Shown here in pieces: positions 53,708-63,458 of a stretch of DNA of 64,000 nucleotides. A program made the position numbers and the translations under genes. How positions within the stretch are numbered: the stretch's first letter is position 1; every line of letters starts with the position of its first letter. Source of the stretch: Chryseobacterium ginsenosidimutans (GTDB lineage Bacteria > Bacteroidota > Bacteroidia > Flavobacteriales > Weeksellaceae); NCBI RefSeq assembly GCF_030823405.1, contig NZ_JAUSXC010000001.1, positions 3,703,001 through 3,767,000 of the forward strand. The letters run 5' to 3'. The notes under the pieces are model-generated. The model did not search any database, had not been told where the DNA came from, and saw only the letters and a program-made list of their open reading frames with translations.

Positions 53708-53769
53708 AATTCCCCTTCTTTGAAGAAGTGGATTTTTGTGAAGGTAAAAAAACGTTAGTCAAAAATTCT
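53708..53769 (+). repeat. Degenerate copy of the 3'-end repeat
   Basis: Resembles the reverse complement of 37091-37148 and 45106-45162 (AATTCCCCTTC..GAAG.., ..GTCAAAAATTCT). It lies after the plus-strand metQ stop, so all three copies have the same orientation relative to the upstream gene. Confidence 0.5.
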
Positions 53770-53878
53770 ATTATTATATATTTAGACATTGTTTCAGGAG
53801 CATTTGAAATGATGTCTTTTTTCTTTTGAATAGATTGGTTATTAACAACCATTTTATCATAAATCTCATTTTCTCAAT

Positions 53879-53908
53879 TTGAGATAATAAATATTTTCCC
53901 TATTTTTG
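53879..53908 (+). promoter_or_regulatory. Promoter of the bglX-like gene
   Basis: TTG (53879-53881), 19-base spacer, TATTTTTG (53901-53908): complete -33/-7 match, 24 bases before the ATG at 53932. Confidence 0.8.
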
Positions 53909-53931
53909 TTTCCAATCAAAAAAAGGCTTTT

Positions 53932-56193
53932 ATGTTAAAGAAAACTGCCATTGTAAGTTTATTCACTCTTATTTCTGCTTCGTATATGGCTCAAAATACT
54001 ACGCAACCTGTTTATTTAGATGAATCAAAACCTGTGGAACAGCGGGTTCAGGATGCCCTTTCAAGAATGACGCTGGAAGAAAAGGTAGCGATGCTTCATG
54101 CACAGTCAAAATTCAGTTCGCCAGGTGTTCCCAGATTGGGAATTCCGGAATTCTGGACCACAGACGGGCCTCACGGTGTTCGCCCCGAAGTGATGTGGGA
54201 CGAATGGAATCAGGCAGGCTGGACGAACGACTCTATCATCGCATACCCTGCATTGACAGCACTTTCCGCTACATGGAACAAAAAAATGTCATGGAATTAC
54301 GGGAAAGCACTTGGAGAGGAAGCTCGCTACAGAAAAAAAGATATTCTTCTGGGACCCGGAGTCAACATTTACAGAACTCCACTGAACGGAAGAAACTTCG
54401 AATATATGGGTGAAGACCCTTATTTAACATCAAAAATGGTGGTTCCTTACATCAAAGGAGTGCAATCCAACGGGGTGGCAACTTCGGTAAAACATTTTGC
54501 TTTAAATAATCAGGAAATGTTCCGCCATACAAGTAATGTAAATGTAGATGACAGAGCATTGTACGAAATTTACCTTCCTGCCTTCAAAGCGGCAGTTACG
54601 GAAGGAGATTCGTGGACGATCATGGGAGCTTATGATATGTATAAGAACCAATATGCAAGTCAGAATCAATATCTTTTGAATGATATTCTGAAAGGTGAAT
54701 GGAAATATAAAGGGGTTGTCGTATCTGACTGGGGTGCTGTAAATAGTACTGAACAGGCCATTCACAACGGATTAGATCTTGAATTCGGTAGCTGGACCAA
54801 CGGACTTTCTGCAGGAACGAAAAATGCCTATGACAATTATTATTTGGCAAAACCGTATTTAGATTTAATTAAATCAGGAAAAGTAGGAACAAAAGAGCTA
54901 GACGATAAAGTAACCAGACTTTTAAATTTGGCTTATAAAACAACAATGAACAGAAACAAGCCTTTCGGAAATATCGCTTCTGAAGAGCATAAAGCTGTTG
55001 CCAAAGAAATCGGTGAAGAAGGAATTGTACTGTTGAAAAATCAAGGGAATGTACTTCCGATTGACATCAATAAAGCTAAAAAAATTGCCGTTATTGGTGA
55101 AAATGCCATCAAAATCATGACTGTCGGCGGAGGTTCTTCTTCATTAAAAGTGAAATATGAAACGCTTCCTTTAGACGGAATTAAAGCCAGATTTGGTAAA
55201 CAGTCTGATGTACAATACGCAAGAGGGTATGTGGGAGATATTGGTGGAGAATATAATGGTGTAAAATCCGGACAGGATTTGAAAGATACCCGTTCTGAAG
55301 CCGAATTATTGAACGAAGCGGTAGAATTGGCAAAAAAATCTGACTATGTAATTTTTGTTGGCGGATTGAATAAAGCAGACTTCCAGGACAGTGAAGGAAA
55401 CGACAGAAAAAGTTATGGACTACCTTATAATCAAGACAATGTGATTGCTGCACTGGCAAAAGCAAATAAAAATTTCGCTGTAGTTCTGGTTTCAGGAAAT
55501 GCGGTGGCAATGCCTTGGATAAAAGAAGTTCCGACGGTTTTACAATCTTGGTATTTGGGTTCTGAAGCAGGAAATTCTATTGCTTCTGTGTTGGCAGGTG
55601 ATGCCAATCCATCAGGAAAACTGCCGTTTAGTTTCCCTGTGAAACTGGAAGATAATTCGGCTCACAAATTAGGAGAATATCCCGGACAAAAGGATGAGTT
55701 TGAGGCAGGAAAAGGAAAAGATCAGAAAAACCCGATCAATATTACGTATAATGAAGGAATTTTTGTAGGTTACCGTTGGCATGACACAAAAAAAATTAAA
55801 CCCTTATTCAGTTTCGGACATGGTTTGAGTTACACTACTTTTGAATTCGGAAAAGCGAAAGCTGATAAAACGACGATTTCGCAGGACGATACCATTACGT
55901 TTACCGTTTCCGTTAAAAATACAGGAAAAAAAGCTGGAGCAGAAGTTGCCCAATTGTATATTTCCGATTTAAAATCTTCTGTTGAAAGACCAACGAAAGA
56001 ATTGAAAGGTTTTGAAAAAGTATTTTTAAATCCCGGAGAAGAAAAACAAGTGACATTTACCATTGATAAAACTGCTTTAAGTTTCTTCGATGCCCAAAAA
56101 CACGACTGGGTGGCAGAACCTGGAGATTTTGAAGCACAAATCGGAAATTCTTCGGATGCTATTAAAACTAAAGTGAAGTTTACTTTGAAGTAA
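53932..56193 (+). CDS. bglX: Glycoside hydrolase family 3 beta-glucosidase, BglX type
   Basis: A 753-residue exported GH3 beta-glucosidase. The signal peptide ends at MAQ (residue 20). The nucleophile aspartate is in GVVVSDWGAV, preceded by TSVKHFALNNQE. A fibronectin-III-like domain (GAEVAQLYISDLKS.. LKGFEKV) forms the C-terminus. No PA14 insert, unlike the GH3 enzyme at 10210. It probably cleaves cello-oligosaccharides or other beta-glucosides in the periplasm. Confidence 0.93.
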   Translation: MLKKTAIVSLFTLISASYMAQNTTQPVYLDESKPVEQRVQDALSRMTLEEKVAMLHAQSKFSSPGVPRLGIPEFWTTDGPHGVRPEVMWDEWNQAGWTNDSIIAYPALTALSATWNKKMSWNYGKALGEEARYRKKDILLGPGVNIYRTPLNGRNFEYMGEDPYLTSKMVVPYIKGVQSNGVATSVKHFALNNQEMFRHTSNVNVDDRALYEIYLPAFKAAVTEGDSWTIMGAYDMYKNQYASQNQYLLNDILKGEWKYKGVVVSDWGAVNSTEQAIHNGLDLEFGSWTNGLSAGTKNAYDNYYLAKPYLDLIKSGKVGTKELDDKVTRLLNLAYKTTMNRNKPFGNIASEEHKAVAKEIGEEGIVLLKNQGNVLPIDINKAKKIAVIGENAIKIMTVGGGSSSLKVKYETLPLDGIKARFGKQSDVQYARGYVGDIGGEYNGVKSGQDLKDTRSEAELLNEAVELAKKSDYVIFVGGLNKADFQDSEGNDRKSYGLPYNQDNVIAALAKANKNFAVVLVSGNAVAMPWIKEVPTVLQSWYLGSEAGNSIASVLAGDANPSGKLPFSFPVKLEDNSAHKLGEYPGQKDEFEAGKGKDQKNPINITYNEGIFVGYRWHDTKKIKPLFSFGHGLSYTTFEFGKAKADKTTISQDDTITFTVSVKNTGKKAGAEVAQLYISDLKSSVERPTKELKGFEKVFLNPGEEKQVTFTIDKTALSFFDAQKHDWVAEPGDFEAQIGNSSDAIKTKVKFTLK

Positions 56194-56221
56194 TTTTGCT
56201 TATTTATATTTCTAAATTGAG

Positions 56222-56250
56222 AATGCCTGAATCTGATTCGGGCATTTTTT
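56222..56250 (+). terminator. Intrinsic terminator of the bglX-like gene
   Basis: Stem AATGCC..GAATC / GATTC..GGCATT followed by six T, about 30 bases after the stop. Confidence 0.8.
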
Positions 56251-56340
56251 GTTTGCCGTTAACTACATTAAAGTGGTTTCAACATATGATAGCATCATTT
56301 GATACTATCAAAACTATAATTGCTTTCGGTAAACACTAGA

Positions 56341-56900
56341 TCAAACATGCTCTTTTACTTTCTCAAAATACTGAATAACACCCACATCAGGAAGATACAA
56401 CTGACCATTGGGATTATTTTCAAAATCTTTACTGTTTTCAAGAAAAGAATTGCTGAACAGGGCATAAGAAGGTTGTTCCGCAAAATCGTTTTTTAGCAAT
56501 TGATGAGCTTCGACCACCGTCGCACCGTACAGTTTTTTAAAATTACCAATTTTATATTGCGAAAACCGACCGTAAGTGAGGATAAACTTAAAGATAAATC
56601 GATGGAAGTATTTAAAAGTTCGCTCAATTCCTTTACTTTTTCATTAAAAGCATTTTGCATATTCCGAAGAATTCTGGAAATTTTCTGATAAGAAGGATTT
56701 GCATCATATCGATAAAATAAAATGGCATCGCCTTCAATTTCAGATATTTCAAAATATTCTCGGTTTGCATCGATAAGTGTAGAAAGTAGTTGTGTTACAA
56801 TATATTGCCCTGTATAAAGTTTAGTATTAAATACAAATTCTGTAAATCCGTTAAAATCCGGAATTAGTATGATACCATTGTGTATATTTATATTCTTCAT
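56341..56900 (-). pseudogene. DUF2652-type protein broken by a single frameshift
   Basis: Read across two frames, the gene gives about 186 residues. The first part (start MKNINIHNGIILIPDF, 56900) is in one frame up to LSLS near 56585. The rest is in the next frame: LTYGRFSQYKIGNFKKLYGA, then VVEAHQLL, ending in YFEKVKEHV at 56341. Length (560 bases) is one short of a multiple of three, so one A is missing in the TTTAAGTTT run. The pattern matches DUF2652 proteins, which resemble nucleotide cyclase folds. It is either a fresh pseudogene or an error of the sequence. Confidence 0.75.
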
Positions 56901-56978
56901 AATGATATAGATTAAAAACTCGTTGTAAACTAAAAGACGCAGCAAGTTTTATTTTACCTTAATATCACAATAAAAAAT

Positions 56979-57725
56979 CTAAATTTCCACAATCAACTCC
57001 TTTTCATAGCCCTTATATTTCTCCACAATATATCCGTGTGGATTACAAATAATCTCTGTCTCGCCTATTTTATATCTTGAAGGCGTGTGAATATGCCCGT
57101 GAATCCAATACAAAGGTATATGCTCCAGTACAAAATCTTCAAGATTGGAAGCATAAGCCGATGTTATCGGATCATTTTTATATTTTTCCGGAACAGATTG
57201 GATGCTTGGTGCGTGATGCGTAACGACAATATTTTTCAACCCTTTAGATTTTTCTAAACTTTCCTGGAGCCATACTTTTGAAAACTGATGAATTTTAAAT
57301 GTATCAATTGTCCTCAATTTTGAATAAGAAGGATCTCGCTTTATTTTTTTATAATCATTCATCACAGACTGGCAGGTCATCCCGTAATATCGCGGATCTC
57401 CGAAAATTGAAAAATCCGTCCACAATGTTGCGCCGTGAAAACGAATTCCATCAATATTTACAAAAGAATCTTCCAACACAAAGACATTGGAATTGTGTGC
57501 GGCTTCTTTTATTTTGTTTAAAGTTTTCGGATAAGAACCTTTGTAATATTCATGATTTCCAAGAACATAAATCACAGGTTTGTCGGGAATTTTGGTCTTA
57601 ATCCATTCAATTCCCTTTGTTCCCAAATTTACATCTCCAGCCAGCACCACAACGTCTGCTTGATCAAAAGATAAGTCTGTACTTCCGAATTCCTGATGCA
57701 GATCGCTGATGATTTGTATTTTCAT
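56979..57725 (-). CDS. Metallophosphoesterase
   Basis: A 248-residue calcineurin-like phosphoesterase. The five metal motifs are visible: ISDLHQEF, LAGDVNLG, GNHEYY, VVTHHAPS and HGHIHT. The start at MKIQIISDL (57725) is preferred; eight further codons of the frame are open upstream. Cytoplasmic; substrate unknown. Confidence 0.9.
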   Translation of the reverse strand: MKIQIISDLHQEFGSTDLSFDQADVVVLAGDVNLGTKGIEWIKTKIPDKPVIYVLGNHEYYKGSYPKTLNKIKEAAHNSNVFVLEDSFVNIDGIRFHGATLWTDFSIFGDPRYYGMTCQSVMNDYKKIKRDPSYSKLRTIDTFKIHQFSKVWLQESLEKSKGLKNIVVTHHAPSIQSVPEKYKNDPITSAYASNLEDFVLEHIPLYWIHGHIHTPSRYKIGETEIICNPHGYIVEKYKGYEKELIVEI

Positions 57726-57791
57726 TCTGCTAAAATAAAGAATCAGCATTATTAAAAACTGATTTTTAGTGCATATTATTCAAAAAACGAT

Positions 57792-59174
57792 TCACGAAAC
57801 AGCTATTTTTGTCGTTCGCATTTTTAAATTTTTTAAAATGAAATAAAATAATATTCCTAATGCAAAAACAGCATATCCTATCAGAATAATTAGGCTTAAA
57901 TTCCCGACCGCCAGCTTTGAAGGGAAAATCTGACTCATTAAAGTCATAAAAGACAAGCCAATTCCCGCTCCCAAAAAGTAACTTGTAGAACCTAAACTTG
58001 AAGCCACTCCATAACTTGACGACTGGACATCCTGAATTCCCAATACCGATAATGCCGTAAAACAAAATGTCATTCCCACTCCCGAAATACAAGCTGCACC
58101 AATCAAAACCAATGTGAGCGGATGACCAAAATAAACGGAAATCAATAACGATAAAGCTCCCGTCAACATAAAACTCCACCCGAAAATTCCCATTTGTGCA
58201 GAATTTAATTTTTTTGAAATATGCGATAAAACAAATTTAGCCACCAATGCCGACATTACACTGTACGGAACCAGCATCAATCCTGCGGAAGCAGCACTGT
58301 GATGCATATCTTTCTGAAGCATTAAAGAAATAAGGAATAAAAATCCGATAAAAAATGCTCCCAATGCAACGAATGCAAGATTGGATATCATTAAAGATTT
58401 ATGTCTGAATAATGTTAAGCTAATCAACGGCTCTGATACGGTTTTTAAACGATAGAAAACAACAGTCAATAATAAAACAGCAAAAATAAGAGAACCTACA
58501 ATAACGAAAGTATCTTCTTTGATATGAATCAATTCATGAGTACCGTAAGTTAGACTTAACAATCCAAGAATCAGTAAAACTCCGGAGACAATATCCGTTT
58601 TTTGAAACTTTGTGTTTTCATTTTTCGGAAGATATTTATAGGCAAAAACTAATGTAATCAAAAGAATAGGAACATTGATAAGGAAAACCCAATGCCAACT
58701 CAGATACGTACTGATAATTCCGCCCAATGAAAGCCCGCTTCCCGAACCGATGGCTGCGAATGAACTGAAAATCCCAATTGCACGGCTTCTTTCTTGATCT
58801 TCTTTAAAAGTACTGGTAACGATCGACATTGCTGAAGGCATAATAAAAGCTGCACCAAGACCTTGTAAAGCGCGGAAAAAAGCTAATATTTCAAAATTTG
58901 CCGACATTCCTGCTCCAAAAGATGTTATCATGAAAATCAATAATCCCAAAAGGAAAATTTTTCTGCTTCCGATCTGGTCTGACAGTTTTCCGCCAATAAT
59001 AAGAAATCCTCCAAAAAATAGTACATATAAAGTCTGCAACCACTGAACAGTTTCCGATCCAATAGCAAACTGATCTTGGATAGAAGGAATTGTAAGATTA
59101 ATAATGGCAATATCCAAAGCCTCTACAAACGTGCCTACCGATGCTAAAATTAATATTAAATTCTTTCTATCCAT
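57792..59174 (-). CDS. MFS transporter, DHA2-type drug exporter
   Basis: A 460-residue transporter with about 12-14 hydrophobic segments. The first loop carries the MFS motif GGKLSDQIGSRK, and the N-terminus contains the DHA2-type VEALDIAIINLTIPSI. It probably exports toxic compounds. The gene diverges from an Lrp/AsnC regulator, which may control it. A -7 element TAATTTTG lies 18 bases upstream of the ATG. Confidence 0.9.
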   Translation of the reverse strand: MDRKNLILILASVGTFVEALDIAIINLTIPSIQDQFAIGSETVQWLQTLYVLFFGGFLIIGGKLSDQIGSRKIFLLGLLIFMITSFGAGMSANFEILAFFRALQGLGAAFIMPSAMSIVTSTFKEDQERSRAIGIFSSFAAIGSGSGLSLGGIISTYLSWHWVFLINVPILLITLVFAYKYLPKNENTKFQKTDIVSGVLLILGLLSLTYGTHELIHIKEDTFVIVGSLIFAVLLLTVVFYRLKTVSEPLISLTLFRHKSLMISNLAFVALGAFFIGFLFLISLMLQKDMHHSAASAGLMLVPYSVMSALVAKFVLSHISKKLNSAQMGIFGWSFMLTGALSLLISVYFGHPLTLVLIGAACISGVGMTFCFTALSVLGIQDVQSSSYGVASSLGSTSYFLGAGIGLSFMTLMSQIFPSKLAVGNLSLIILIGYAVFALGILFYFILKNLKMRTTKIAVS

Positions 59175-59191
59175 ATAGTTTAATTATGCTG

Positions 59192-59199
59192 CAAAATTA
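59192..59199 (-). promoter_or_regulatory. -7 promoter element of the MFS gene
   Basis: TAATTTTG on the minus strand, a perfect TAnnTTTG match in the divergent promoter region. Confidence 0.5.
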
Positions 59200-59317
59200 A
59201 AATTATAAGGACATATGTAAAAATTAATATATAAATTTGGAACACATTTAAGTTTAAACCTATTTAAAAAGAACATATATTCTTTTATTAAAAAATTAAC
59301 CTTAAAAAACAGAACAA

Positions 59318-59788
59318 ATGGCAACGGAAAGTTATACTCCAGACGAAAAAGACCTTTCAATACTACGGATTTTACAGAAAGATGCGAAATTGAGTGTTCG
59401 TGATATTGCAGCAAGAATCAATTTAAGCCCCACTCCGACTCACGAGCGCATCAAACGTATGGAAAAATTCGGAATCATCAAGGAATATACCACTATTGTC
59501 GATCGCAAAAAAGTAAATAAAGGGATGATGATAATTTGTATGATTGCATTAAACGTGCATAACAAAAAAACCGCGGGAAAATTCATTGAAGAGGTTACAA
59601 AACTGAAAGAAGTTGTAGAATTCTATAATATAAGCGGAGATTTTGATTTTATGCTGAAAATTCTTGCACCGAATATGGATGAATTCCATGATTTTTTCGT
59701 GAATAAGCTCTCAGAAATTGAAGGTATCGGACAAACGAAAAGTATTTTTGTGATGAACAGTATTAAAGAAAGCCCACAGATTCTTTAA
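59318..59788 (+). CDS. Lrp/AsnC-family transcriptional regulator
   Basis: A 156-residue regulator: an N-terminal winged helix (LSILRILQKDAKLSVRDIAA, then LSPTPTHERIKRME) and a C-terminal RAM domain (AGKFIEEVTKLKEVVEFYN, then GDFDFMLKI). It is divergent from an MFS exporter gene across about 140 bases and is its likely controller (inference). Confidence 0.93.
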   Translation: MATESYTPDEKDLSILRILQKDAKLSVRDIAARINLSPTPTHERIKRMEKFGIIKEYTTIVDRKKVNKGMMIICMIALNVHNKKTAGKFIEEVTKLKEVVEFYNISGDFDFMLKILAPNMDEFHDFFVNKLSEIEGIGQTKSIFVMNSIKESPQIL

Positions 59789-59891
59789 CAAGTTAAAAAA
59801 TTCATTAAGAAATGACATTTTTAATACAGCATTTAATACTCTATTCATTAGCCAAAATTTAGTAAATTGAATCACTATAAATTCACTAATT

Positions 59892-60659
59892 ATGCCTTGG
59901 AATCCTGAAATTTATAATCAATTTAAAAATATTCGTTTTAAACCTTTCTTTGATCTTTCCGATTTGATTTCTGATGCAAAAGAAATGAAAGCAATCGATT
60001 TAGGTTGCGGAACTGGTGAACAAACGGCAATTCTTGCAGAAAAGTTTTCTGAAGCAACATTTATCGGTATTGATTCCTCTGCAGAAATGCTGGAAAAATC
60101 TAAAACCCTTGAAAATGAAAGGCTCAATTTTCGTCAGGCAACAACAGAAGAAATATTGGAGAATGATGAAAAATGGGATCTTATTTTTAGTAATGCGGCT
60201 TTACAATGGTCTGATAATCATCAATATTTGTTTCCAAAATTAATTTCAAAATTGAAAAGCAACGGTCAGTTAGCTGTCCAAATGCCCTATCAACCGGGAA
60301 ATATCTTGAACCAGATTTTATTTTCGCTTGCTACTGAAGAACCGTTCAAAACGCAATTAAATAGCTGGAATCGCCCTTCTGCCGTATTGACCATTGACGA
60401 ATATGCACAGATTTTATTTGAAAATAATATTGAGGATCTGAATTTATCTCAAAAAGTTTATCCTATTATTGCTGAAGATCATGAAACTTTATTCAATTTT
60501 ATTTCTGGATCGGCGTTAATTCCTTATCTGGAAAGACTTGATAAAGAACAACAGAATATTTTTACAAAAGAATTTAAACATAGAATCGCAAAAAATTTTC
60601 CGAAGCTTCCAGCAATCTATTCTTTTAAAAGAATTTTGATGTACGGCCGAAAAAAGTAA
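59892..60659 (+). CDS. tam: SAM-dependent methyltransferase, trans-aconitate methyltransferase-like
   Basis: A 255-residue class I methyltransferase. The start [19 protein letters not shown] is typical of Tam-type enzymes, the SAM-binding motif I is [11 protein letters not shown], and post-motifs ending in NAALQW are visible. It may methylate trans-aconitate as a by-product clean-up, but the substrate is not proven. It follows the Lrp gene by 103 bases. Confidence 0.85.
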   Translation: MPWNPEIYNQFKNIRFKPFFDLSDLISDAKEMKAIDLGCGTGEQTAILAEKFSEATFIGIDSSAEMLEKSKTLENERLNFRQATTEEILENDEKWDLIFSNAALQWSDNHQYLFPKLISKLKSNGQLAVQMPYQPGNILNQILFSLATEEPFKTQLNSWNRPSAVLTIDEYAQILFENNIEDLNLSQKVYPIIAEDHETLFNFISGSALIPYLERLDKEQQNIFTKEFKHRIAKNFPKLPAIYSFKRILMYGRKK

Positions 60660-60726
60660 ATTATTTTGAATGATTTTCTTAAAAGTAATACCGCTGATTT
60701 TTTTTACAATATCTCTAAAAATAATT

Positions 60727-60756
60727 TTGTCAGAATTAAAAATGTTTTTATATTTG
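60727..60756 (+). promoter_or_regulatory. Promoter of tRNA-Ser
   Basis: TTG (60727-60729), 19-base spacer, TATATTTG (60749-60756): complete -33/-7 consensus, about 33 bases before the tRNA. Confidence 0.8.
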
Positions 60757-60789
60757 CACCACTGAAAACAACGATACAATCGGAGTTTT

Positions 60790-60874
60790 GGAGAGATGGC
60801 AGAGTGGTCGATTGCGATAGTCTTGAAAACTATTGACTGTAACAGGTCCGGGGGTTCGAATCCCTCTCTCTCCG
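60790..60874 (+). tRNA. tRNA-Ser, anticodon TGA
   Basis: Acceptor arm GGAGAGA / TCTCTCC with discriminator G, anticodon loop CTTGAAAA giving TGA, long variable arm as in class II tRNAs, and T-arm GGTTCGAATCC. Length is 85 bases without encoded CCA. It is the likely integration site of the decayed island that follows. Confidence 0.95.
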
Positions 60875-60918
60875 CTGAAATACATAAGAAGATTTATTCT
60901 TCGTGTGGAAAAGCTAAT

Positions 60919-60955
60919 AAAGCCTACAATTCTTAAAAATTGTAGGCTTTTCTTT
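60919..60955 (+). terminator. Intrinsic terminator after tRNA-Ser
   Basis: Twelve-base perfect stem AAAGCCTACAAT / ATTGTAGGCTTT and a T-rich tail. Confidence 0.85.
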
Positions 60956-61119
60956 TTTCAGCCCATGCCAAAATTTTCAAAATTGTCATAACCTTTATGG
61001 CAGATCCGTGGCTATTCCTTTTAGAGCCAAAAATAGCCACAGAATATATCTCGATTCAATAAAGAACGGTATTAATTCAACTTTATTAACATCTAAAATT
61101 GTTGAACTATTCTAGAACA

Positions 61120-62348
61120 AAGTTATGGGCTTACCTTCTTTTTGAAGAGCCAATCATGAAAATCTGAAAACATCAGATACGTCTATGTAAGGGTAACCGT
61201 AGATGGATTACCTAAAGAAACTTCCACTAAAAGAAAATGGGAAGTCGCAAGATGGGATCAAGCTCATGAAAGAGCATCTGGAAACAAAGAAGATGCAAAA
61301 AGTCTCAACTATTATCTTGATACCTTGACGACAAATATCAGTAATTACAAAACAGAGCTTATAAAAGGTGGGAAAAAAATCACTGCATCATCAATCATTG
61401 ATTTCCTAAAAGGTAAAGACTCTTTAAGTTTGAAGGGTTTTAGAGGAATTTCAAAAGCATAATGATAGAATGCTAAAACTGGTGCCTGATGAATATGCTG
61501 AGGGGACATATAAACTTTATGTCACAGCAAGATCCCATGTACAGGAATTTGTTCTTTTCAAATCCAAAGGGATGATATTGAATTTCGAGAGCTCAATTAC
61601 GAATTTGTTCGGGACTATGAATTCTACTTGAGATCAGTAAGAAACTGCAGTAACAATACAACCTTAAAATACATTCGTAATTTTAAGAAAATCGTTCTCG
61701 ATACTGTAGCCAAAGATATTCTTCCAAAAGACCCTTTTAAACTTTTCAAAGGAAAAATGACTAAGCCTAAAAAAAAACCACTTACTAGAGCCTAGCTTAG
61801 AGTTCTTGAAAATAAAAAATTTGAAAACGAAAGATTATCGACCATACGTGATATATTTCTATTTCAATGTTATACGGGCCTGGCATATATTGATGCATTC
61901 CAACTTAAGAAACATGAGATTAAAGAAGGAAATGACGGTAGACTTTGGATAATGAGTTCAAGGCAGAAGTCAAAATCTACGACCGATATACCATTGCTTC
62001 CAAAAGCTTTGGAGATTATGGAAAAATACAAGTCACATCCCCTATTTGCATTCAGCGCGATGCTATGTTACCGATAAGATCAAATCAGAAGATGAATGCA
62101 TATTTAAAAGAAATTGCCACGCTGTGCAATATAGATGCTACTCTCAACACGCACAAGGCAAGACGCACCTTTGCAAGTACTGTCACGCTAAATAATGGAG
62201 TCCCTATTTCTATTGTAAAGCAATGCTGGGACATAGTTCAGTAAAGCAGACTGAAGACTATGCAATGACGGAACAGGAAACGGTCGGTCATGAAATGACA
62301 AAGCTCGCTAAGAAATTATCAATACTTTCTCGTTCGAATGAACTATAA
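61120..62348 (+). pseudogene. Decayed tyrosine recombinase (site-specific integrase)
   Basis: Fragments of one integrase gene in three frames. The N-terminal domain starts YGLTFFLKSQS, then a stop, then VRVTVDGLPKE and ARWDQAHERASGNK. Middle pieces include EFVRDYEFYLRSVRNC and TLKYIRNFKK. The catalytic domain keeps FQCYTGLAYIDAFQL (box I without all residues), ARRTFASTV (Arg of the second cluster) and, out of frame, MLGHSSVKQTEDYA with the histidine; the final Tyr is inside the latter. At least one in-frame stop near 61157 and several frameshifts make it non-functional. It lies directly after tRNA-Ser. Confidence 0.85.
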
Positions 62349-62420
62349 AAATTGAAGGTGCTATTCAAAGGCTTGAAAATGAACTAACCGATTTAAAGGA
62401 CAATAACAAAGCTCGCTATA

Positions 62421-63165
62421 ATGAAAAAAATCATTTTACTATTCTCAATCTTGTTCGCATGTCAAAATCAATTGTTTGCACAAAGTATTCCCACCAGAGA
62501 CACCTATAACATTACAGTAAACAGAGCTGATCTGTTTGGTCCCGGGATACCGGGCTATGCGGATACCGGCGCCACATTTTTTATAAAAACAGGCACAAAC
62601 GAGCAGAATAACTTTTTTGCAAAGACCGACGTTCTTTCCAAGACCTATACGTTTCCGTTATTTATACATTGCAGGGAAGTCCGTAACCTGTTCGCTATGT
62701 GAAGTTGATTTTTGACAACCCGGTAATGTCAAGTGGATACTATCCCCTGACAACTAGCGTTGGTGATCATACCACAATATTGCCCGTCGTATATAACAAT
62801 CAATTCGGTATGGAGCATACATATATTGTACGGCATACCCTGATAGTTGCCAAATTTGAATGCTTCAATTGTCCACCTGGCGGGGGAACATCATCGAAAA
62901 AAGCAGATATCGATGTTGCAACAGCTTTGGCTCCGAATCCAACCAAAAGTTCAACAGACCTGTTTTATGTAGCAGCAGATAATGAAACGATCTCAGTTAG
63001 CATAACCAATATTTATGGCAAAGTAATCAGAACGTATAGGAACACCTTAACACTGGGAAAAACAAGATACCTATCGACCTTGAAAACCAATCAGCCGGAA
63101 CTTATATTGTTACGTGGAAGTCCGGCACTGGAAAGAATGGAATCTTGAAAGTTGTTAAAAACTAA
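62421..63165 (+). pseudogene. Exported T9SS-sorted protein broken by frameshifts
   Basis: The first frame gives a signal peptide (MKKIILLFSILFACQNQLFAQ) and about 70 residues up to TYTFPL. The reading then shifts, and a later frame (from 62699) ends with a CTD: VATALAPNPTKSS.. and, one further base shift on, IPIDLENQSAGTYIVTWKSG and ILKVVKN, the usual ending of a type A secretion-sorting domain. At least three single-base shifts occur. Originally a secreted or surface-bound protein; now inactive or mis-sequenced. Confidence 0.75.
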
Positions 63166-63185
63166 AAAAACCATCAATCAAATAT

Positions 63186-63212
63186 TTGCTCCCGTATTTT
63201 CGGGAGCTTTTA
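63186..63212 (+). terminator. Intrinsic terminator after the broken T9SS gene
   Basis: Seven-base stem GCTCCCG / CGGGAGC with a 6-base loop and a T tail. Confidence 0.8.
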
Positions 63213-63458
63213 TATTCAGCGCCTGTTATATCCTAGAATCCATTTCCGGGCAACCTAAAACTGCTATTTAGGCAGCATTATCAATTTCTGGTTAGTGCCT
63301 ATTTTCCTCTACAACCATCCGCTTAAGAAATGCGTTGCGGCCCTCAGCTGACATTTGAGAATATGATCAGTCCCCCAAGGTATTGCCATTATTTCCCCCA
63401 GTCCTAATGTGTTTTTCCTCGATAACCTTCAGCATAAATGCAACGTTCCTATTTCAGT
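63213..63458. other. Intergenic stretch with decayed, partly duplicated DNA
   Basis: Higher G+C than the chromosome to the left. Two blocks of about 35 bases (near 63302 and 63415; both begin TTTTCCTC and contain AAATGC) look alike and may be remnants of the ends of a duplicated gene. No intact frame. Confidence 0.4.
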
